In this document: positions 1 through 3,843 of the stretch, in pieces
Layout of the letters: the number at the start of each line of letters is the position of its first letter
How positions within the stretch are numbered: position 1 is the stretch's first letter
Source: Candidatus Bathyarchaeota archaeon
GTDB lineage: Archaea > Thermoproteota > Bathyarchaeia > Bathyarchaeales > Bathyarchaeaceae
Assembly: GCA_026014605.1 (NCBI GenBank)
Contig: JAOZIC010000214.1
Coordinates: 1-6,332 of the forward strand
Length of the DNA: 6,332 nucleotides
Direction: 5' to 3'
Notes under the pieces: generated by a model
Told to the model about the DNA's origin: nothing
What the model saw: only the letters and a program-made list of their open reading frames with translations
Database searches by the model: none
Made by a program: the position numbers and the translations under genes

Positions 1-9
1 AAAGTTTGC

Positions 10-25
10 CAAAAAAGAAAGAATG
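10..25 (-). terminator. Possible oligo-T terminator of the minus-strand frame
   Basis: Read on the minus strand, the bases just after the TAA at 32-34 are pyrimidine-rich and contain a run of six T (complement of the A run 11-16) with further T clusters nearby. Archaeal transcription commonly ends at such oligo-T tracts without a hairpin. No stem precedes it apart from an 8-bp palindrome at 26-33 that overlaps the stop codon. The call rests on base composition and position only. Confidence 0.3.
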
Positions 26-31
26 AAGCGC

Positions 32-175
32 TTAGGATTCTATGTTTATTGTTAGGTTTGCATTTGCTTGGATTCCTGCTGGGTTAACTATTTCGTAGCC
101 AACATACACGAAGATTTGTACTCCTTCTTTGTTGGTTGCGTCGGCGCATAGTGTTTTGATTGTGTGGGCAAACCT
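32..175 (-). pseudogene. 3' remnant of an unrecognised minus-strand gene, start lost
   Basis: A minus-strand frame ends at TAA 32-34 and stays open back to an in-frame TGA at 176-178. It encodes about 47 residues, including the stretches TIKTLCADATNKEGVQ and VGYEIVNPAGIQANANL. Its codons end mostly in A or C, as in rpoB, which argues for real coding. There is no ATG; the only usual alternative start is a GTG at 107-109, which would cut it in half. A second minus frame, open from 210 down, reads KRVPSYAFEG and would join it near 172-177 if one base were restored, so a frameshift is likely. The alternating hydrophobic pattern near the C-terminus suggests beta strands. I do not recognise the family. 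A decayed gene, a sequencing error in an intact gene, or a chance frame are all possible; the first two seem likelier. Confidence 0.45.
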
Positions 176-281
176 TCAAAAGCATATGATGGTACTCTTT
201 TATGTACATGTTAAAACTGGTTTAGAATTGCAGAAAACAAAAACAAAAGCCGCAAAAAATTATTAGGCTCTAGATGTTGAC

Positions 282-296
282 GGCAAAATTTATTAA
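282..296 (+). promoter_or_regulatory. Candidate BRE/TATA promoter for the rpo operon
   Basis: The sequence GGCAAAATTTATTAA resembles an archaeal purine/A-rich BRE (282-288) followed by a TATA box (TTTATTAA, 289-296). Transcription would then start near 315-322, giving a leader of about 160 bases. A similar block (CGCAAAAAATTATTA, 251-265) lies 31 bases upstream, and the palindromic CTTAATTAAG at 343-352 is a third TATA-like candidate that would give a shorter leader. No experimental start is available, so the choice among the three is a judgement based on fit to the consensus. Confidence 0.4.
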
Positions 297-322
297 TGGG
301 CGCGTTGGTCTACCTTGATAGC

Positions 323-342
323 CTTCAAAAGAAAATTTGAAG
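323..342 (+). repeat. Inverted repeat, 7-bp arms
   Basis: CTTCAAA (323-329) is complemented by TTTGAAG (336-342) around a 6-base A-rich loop. It lies just downstream of the best TATA candidate, so it could be an operator-like site or a weak hairpin at the 5' end of the transcript. With only two G-C pairs per arm it would be an unstable RNA stem. It is directly followed by the 10-bp palindrome at 343-352. Confidence 0.3.
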
Positions 343-361
343 CTTAATTAAGGAGACCCGT

Positions 362-499
362 ATTTTAGGGTGGGATAATATCCGCCCCAGCGGAGGAAAC
401 TCTCAATTTGAACAAAACAGAGACGAAACCCTCAAACTTCCCTTATCACTACAAAAAATTAGGGAGGACTTAGAAAAATTTGGTAATATCAGAAAATGA
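362..499 (+). CDS. Unrecognised short frame overlapping the rpoB start
   Basis: This frame is open from 341, after a TGA at 338-340, to a TGA at 497-499, so it overlaps the first 20 bases of rpoB. It has no ATG, GTG or TTG. The only start with a ribosome site is ATT at 362-364, six bases after AAGGAG (350-355), a rare type of start. The predicted product is about 45 residues, and its C-terminal half (ETLKLPLSLQKIREDLEKFG and a short basic tail) has the charge and hydrophobic spacing of an amphipathic helix. That makes it more protein-like than the competing frame at 408-473. It matches no family I know and does not resemble RpoH. It could be a translationally coupled leader gene, a gene remnant, or chance. 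Confidence 0.2.
   Translation: MLGWDNIRPSGGNSQFEQNRDETLKLPLSLQKIREDLEKFGNIRK
368..387 (+). promoter_or_regulatory. GC-rich leader hairpin with a competing fold
   Basis: GGGTGG (368-373) can pair with CCGCCC (382-387) over six pairs, one of them U-G, closing an 8-base AU-rich loop. The 3' arm can pair instead with GCGG at 390-393 (CCGC 382-385, loop CCCA), so the two stems exclude each other. The second fold would tie up bases of the GGAGG at 392-396. It is the only strongly GC-rich segment in an otherwise AT-rich leader. A regulatory role is inferred from this arrangement alone. Confidence 0.35.
408..473 (+). CDS. Possible leader peptide ahead of rpoB, 21 codons
   Basis: A TTG at 408-410 lies 11 bases after GGAGG (392-396) and opens 21 codons ending in TAG at 471-473, six bases before the rpoB start. 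The rpoB ribosome site (463-467) falls inside its last codons. The spacing and the TTG start mirror those of rpoB, so a coupled leader peptide is conceivable. The peptide (starting MNKTETKPSNF) is polar and basic and looks like no known family. It competes with the overlapping frame at 362-499, and both may be chance. Confidence 0.18.
   Translation: MNKTETKPSNFPYHYKKLGRT
462..467 (+). promoter_or_regulatory. Ribosome binding site of rpoB
   Basis: GGGAGG lies 12 bases before the TTG start at 480. It decides that start: a TAG at 471-473 lies in frame three codons upstream, and the next in-frame ATG (within EMPYKIK) comes more than 50 codons later, well inside the conserved protrusion domain. 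The spacing is longer than the usual 5-9 bases. Confidence 0.6.
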
Positions 500-3400
500 C
501 CTTCTACTCCTCCAAAAATCTTTCTTTAAACAGAAAGGCTTAGTACGTCAGCACCTGGACTCATACAACAAATTCATCGACACAGGACTGCAAGAAGTAA
601 TCGATGAAATAGGCGAAATCAAAATCGAAATCCCAGAGATGCCCTACAAAATCAAACTAGGACAACTTTGGGTAATTGACCCACAATCAAAAATCAGCAG
701 ACCATACAGAACCGAAGTTGACGGAACAAAACACGAAATTTTCCCCATGGAAGCACGCTTCCGAAACCTAACTTATGCAGCGCCCCTAGCGTTGGAGATG
801 ACCCCAGTCATAGATGGAAGAGAGCAAGAACCCGAACTGGTTCTGATTGGCGACCTTCCTGTAATGTTAAAATCTAAACTTTGTATTCTTTCTCAACTAA
901 CAGACGAAGAACTAATCGAATACGGAGAAGACCCACACGACGCCGGAGGATACTTCCTGATCAACGGCTCAGAACGAGTCGTCGTCGCAATGGAAGACCT
1001 AGCACCAAACCGCGTCCTCGTAGACATCGATACCCGAGGAACCAAACCAGTTTATCAAGCTAAAATCTTTTCAACAACCGTTGGTTTCAGAGCAAGAATT
1101 CAGCTACGAATGAAATCAGACGGCGGACTTTCCGTTTCAATACCTGGAGTACCCACAGAAGCTCCATTGATGATTTTGATGAGAGCTCTTGGAATAGAAT
1201 CAGACAAAGAAATCGCAGAAGCAGTTTCTCCAGACCCAATTGTACAAAACGAACTTGAAGCCTCATTTGAAAAAGCAGCAGGCTTTGACACAGTAAAAGA
1301 CGCAATAATGTACATCGGCAACCGCGTTGCACATGGACAAGTCGAAGAATACCGAAACCAAAAAGCAAAAAGCATAATCGACCGCAACTTTTTGCCACAC
1401 ATCGGCAGAACAGAAGAAAGCCGACTAACCAAAGCATTGTTCCTTGGTGAAATGGCTAGCCGAGTTATTGAACTAAAACTTGGACTTAGACAAGAAGACG
1501 ACAAAGACCACTTCAAAAACAAACGACTCAAACTTGCAGGACCCTTGCTGGCAGACCTTTTCAGGATTGCCTTTAGAAACCTATGCAGGGACATCAAATA
1601 CCAACTAGAACGCATGGGCGTTAAACGTCAACTAATCACAATATCTGCTGCTGTTCGTCCAGGAATAGTAACCGACAGGCACCGTCACGCTCTTGCAACA
1701 GGAAACTGGGGCAGAGGACGAGTCGGAATCACTCAGCTTTTGGACCGAACAAACGTAGTTTCAACCTTAAGCCACCTTAGAAGGCTACAATCTCCGCTCA
1801 GCAGAAGTCAACCAAACTTCGAAGCGCGAGACTTGCACCCAACTCACTGGGGACGGCTTTGTCCAAACGAAACCCCTGAAGGCTCAAACTGTGGTCTGGT
1901 AAAGAACCTTTCATTAGCCGCGTCAACCTCGATTTATGTTGACCCTGCGGCGATTAACCAAGTTATCTACCAGCTGGATGTTATTCCAGTAGCAGAAACA
2001 GACGTAGACCAACGAGCTTCTAGCGCTAAAGTTTTTGTCAACGGCAGTATTGTTGGTTACTGCGCGTCGCCACAGCAGTTGGTTGACGAAATACGCAAAA
2101 AACGCCGAAATGGCGAAGTTTCCACAGAAGTTAACGTTGCATACTTTAGCAAAGAACAAGGAGAAAGCGAAGAAATCTACATCAGTTGCGACCAAGGTCG
2201 TGTACGCCGTCCTCTTATTATTGTAGAAAACGGTGTACCAAAACTGCAGCAAGAACACGTAGAAAAAGTTCGTTCTGGCGAATGGGTTTGGGAAGACCTG
2301 ATCACTCAAGGAATTCTCGAATACATCGACGCTGAAGAAGAAGAAAACATCTATGTTGCAATAGACTTTGACGCAATAACACCCGAACACACCCACGTCG
2401 AGATTGCAACTTACACGATTCTTGGAATTTGTGCCTCAATCATACCTTACCCAGAGCACAACCAGAGTCCCCGTAACTCTTACGAAGCAGCAATGTCCAA
2501 ACAAGCCTTGGGAATAAACCTAACAAACTTCCCCAACCGCGTTGACTCCCGTTGTCACATCATGCACTATCCACAGACTCCTTTGGTTAAAACAAAACCA
2601 ATGGAAATCATCGGATACACCGAACGACCTTCAGGACAAAACTGTATCGTTGCAGTTCTTTCTTTTGAAGGCTACAACATGGAAGACGCCATCATATTCA
2701 ACAAAGCCTCCATAGAACGAGGCCTAGTACGAAGTACCTTCTTCCGTATCTACGAAGCAGAATGCCGACAATACCTAGGTGGACTCAGAGACAGATTCCT
2801 AGTTCCAGAAGCCGGAATCAGAGGCTACCGAGGCGAACAATACTACCGTATGCTAGAACCAGACGGTATCGTCAGCCTAGAATCTGAAGTCATGGGCGGC
2901 GACGTTCTCATCGGACGAACCAGTCCCCCAAGATTCCTTGAAGAATACAAAGAATTCGAAGTAAAAGGTCCAACCATGCGAGACACATCCGTGGACGTTC
3001 GACCTTCGGAAGCTGGTGTTGTTGACGACATCTTCATCACAGAAACTGGTGAAGGCAGCAAACTGGTCAAAGTTCGTGTTCGCGACCAACGTATTCCTGA
3101 ACTTGGAGACAAATTTGCTTCTCGTCACGGACAGAAAGGAGTAATCGGCATGATAGTTCCACAAGAAGACATGCCCTTTAGTCCAAACGGTATCGTTCCA
3201 GACCTAATCATTAACCCACACGCTATGCCTTCAAGGATGACCATTGGTCAGTTCTTGGAATCCATGGCAGGAAAGGTTGCAGCCGCACGAGGCAAAACAG
3301 TTGACGGAACTCCGTTCAGCAACGAAACTCCAGAACAACTCAAAAAAGAGTTAGTCGAATTAGGCTTTAGTCACACTGGCAGAGAGGTTCTCTACAGTGG

Positions 3401-3842
3401 TGTTTCTGGAGAAAAGTTTGTTGCCGACGTTTTCATGGGCGTAGTCTACTACCAAAAACTGCACCACATGGTTGCAGACAAGATGCACGCAAGGGCTCGT
3501 GGACAGGTCCAGATGTTGACCCGTCAGCCTACTGAGGGTCGTGCTCGTGGTGGTGGTTTGCGTTTCGGTGAAATGGAGCGAGACTGCCTTATCGGTCACG
3601 GTGCAGCAATGGTTCTTAGGGACCGTTTGCTGGAAGAGTCTGACAAGTATCTGTTGTATGTTTGTGAGAACTGTGGCTTCATTTCGTATTACGACATCAA
3701 GCAACGCAAATACACGTGCAGAATCTGTGAAGACAAAGCTCAGATATCGCCAGTAGTTGTTTCGTACGCGTTTAAGCTTCTACTACAGGAAATGATGAGT
3801 TTGTGTATTACTCCTCGGTTAAGACTTAAGGAGAGGGCATAA
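480..3842 (+). CDS. rpoB: DNA-directed RNA polymerase subunit B (unsplit B''+B')
   Basis: This is the second-largest catalytic subunit of archaeal RNA polymerase, homologous to eukaryotic Rpb2 and bacterial beta. It is 1120 residues long, the normal size for an unsplit archaeal B. Protrusion and lobe fill about residues 15-390 (SFFKQKGLVRQHLDS, then GDLPVMLKS). The fork begins near 411 (GRGRVGITQLLDR) and continues to LCPNETPEG near 460-468. External domains and wall follow to about 640. The hybrid-binding part holds EGYNMEDA (730-737), GDKFASRHGQKG with lysines 878 and 886, and NPHAMPSRMT from 912. The clamp/anchor part holds GEMERD (1030-1035) and a zinc site C1062, C1065, C1080, C1083, ending in the usual TPRLRLKER tail. 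It starts with TTG, because a stop lies just upstream and the N-terminus aligns with remembered homologues. It is intact and leads the operon with rpoA1, one base downstream. The single-chain form excludes archaea with split B genes. Confidence 0.98.
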   Translation: MVISENDLLLLQKSFFKQKGLVRQHLDSYNKFIDTGLQEVIDEIGEIKIEIPEMPYKIKLGQLWVIDPQSKISRPYRTEVDGTKHEIFPMEARFRNLTYAAPLALEMTPVIDGREQEPELVLIGDLPVMLKSKLCILSQLTDEELIEYGEDPHDAGGYFLINGSERVVVAMEDLAPNRVLVDIDTRGTKPVYQAKIFSTTVGFRARIQLRMKSDGGLSVSIPGVPTEAPLMILMRALGIESDKEIAEAVSPDPIVQNELEASFEKAAGFDTVKDAIMYIGNRVAHGQVEEYRNQKAKSIIDRNFLPHIGRTEESRLTKALFLGEMASRVIELKLGLRQEDDKDHFKNKRLKLAGPLLADLFRIAFRNLCRDIKYQLERMGVKRQLITISAAVRPGIVTDRHRHALATGNWGRGRVGITQLLDRTNVVSTLSHLRRLQSPLSRSQPNFEARDLHPTHWGRLCPNETPEGSNCGLVKNLSLAASTSIYVDPAAINQVIYQLDVIPVAETDVDQRASSAKVFVNGSIVGYCASPQQLVDEIRKKRRNGEVSTEVNVAYFSKEQGESEEIYISCDQGRVRRPLIIVENGVPKLQQEHVEKVRSGEWVWEDLITQGILEYIDAEEEENIYVAIDFDAITPEHTHVEIATYTILGICASIIPYPEHNQSPRNSYEAAMSKQALGINLTNFPNRVDSRCHIMHYPQTPLVKTKPMEIIGYTERPSGQNCIVAVLSFEGYNMEDAIIFNKASIERGLVRSTFFRIYEAECRQYLGGLRDRFLVPEAGIRGYRGEQYYRMLEPDGIVSLESEVMGGDVLIGRTSPPRFLEEYKEFEVKGPTMRDTSVDVRPSEAGVVDDIFITETGEGSKLVKVRVRDQRIPELGDKFASRHGQKGVIGMIVPQEDMPFSPNGIVPDLIINPHAMPSRMTIGQFLESMAGKVAAARGKTVDGTPFSNETPEQLKKELVELGFSHTGREVLYSGVSGEKFVADVFMGVVYYQKLHHMVADKMHARARGQVQMLTRQPTEGRARGGGLRFGEMERDCLIGHGAAMVLRDRLLEESDKYLLYVCENCGFISYYDIKQRKYTCRICEDKAQISPVVVSYAFKLLLQEMMSLCITPRLRLKERA
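3830..3833 (+). promoter_or_regulatory. Ribosome binding site of rpoA1
   Basis: GGAG, within AAGGAGAGG (3828-3836), lies 10 bases before ATG 3844 and inside the last codons of rpoB. With TAA at 3840-3842 and a single base between stop and start, the A' gene is almost certainly on the same transcript and may be translated by re-initiation, which would keep the two large subunits balanced. Confidence 0.7.
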
Positions 3843-3843
3843 A

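Larger units (their letters stand above)
211..479. other. Operon leader between the minus-strand remnant and rpoB
   Basis: This stretch of about 270 bases contains no gene that I recognise. RpoH, the small subunit often encoded immediately before rpoB in archaea, is not here: no frame shows its conserved fold region. The segment contains two A-rich/TATA-like blocks (250-265 and 282-296), a small inverted repeat (323-342), a 10-bp palindrome CTTAATTAAG (343-352), a GC-rich hairpin (368-387) and three GGAG-type motifs (352-355, 392-396, 463-467). It reads best as promoter plus 5' untranslated leader for the polymerase operon. Confidence 0.6.

Noticed and set aside
186..192. ATGATGG, resembling a C box of a C/D guide RNA
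   Set aside because: There is no matching D box (CTGA) at suitable distance and no terminal stem.
186..266. 26-codon + strand frame starting with ATG ATG
   Set aside because: It has no ribosome site, overlaps a putative promoter block and the end of the minus-strand remnant, and has no recognisable features; probably chance.
298..345. GGGCGCGTTGGTCTA, resembling a tRNA 5' end
   Set aside because: No T-loop consensus, anticodon arm or acceptor complement follows.
1087..1615. Two overlapping minus-strand frames (1087-1437 and 1100-1615)
   Set aside because: They overlap each other and the lobe/protrusion coding of rpoB. Their Leu/Cys- and Ser-rich products mirror the sense codon bias, and no ribosome site or promoter supports them.
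1923..2396. 157-codon open frame on the minus strand inside rpoB
   Set aside because: It is an antisense shadow. The + strand here encodes conserved B external-domain sequence, and the minus product is a low-complexity F/V/N-rich chain with no recognisable domain.
2843..3704. Minus-strand frames opposite the hybrid-binding and clamp parts of rpoB
   Set aside because: They lie opposite the most conserved catalytic segments, and their products are compositionally biased shadows.
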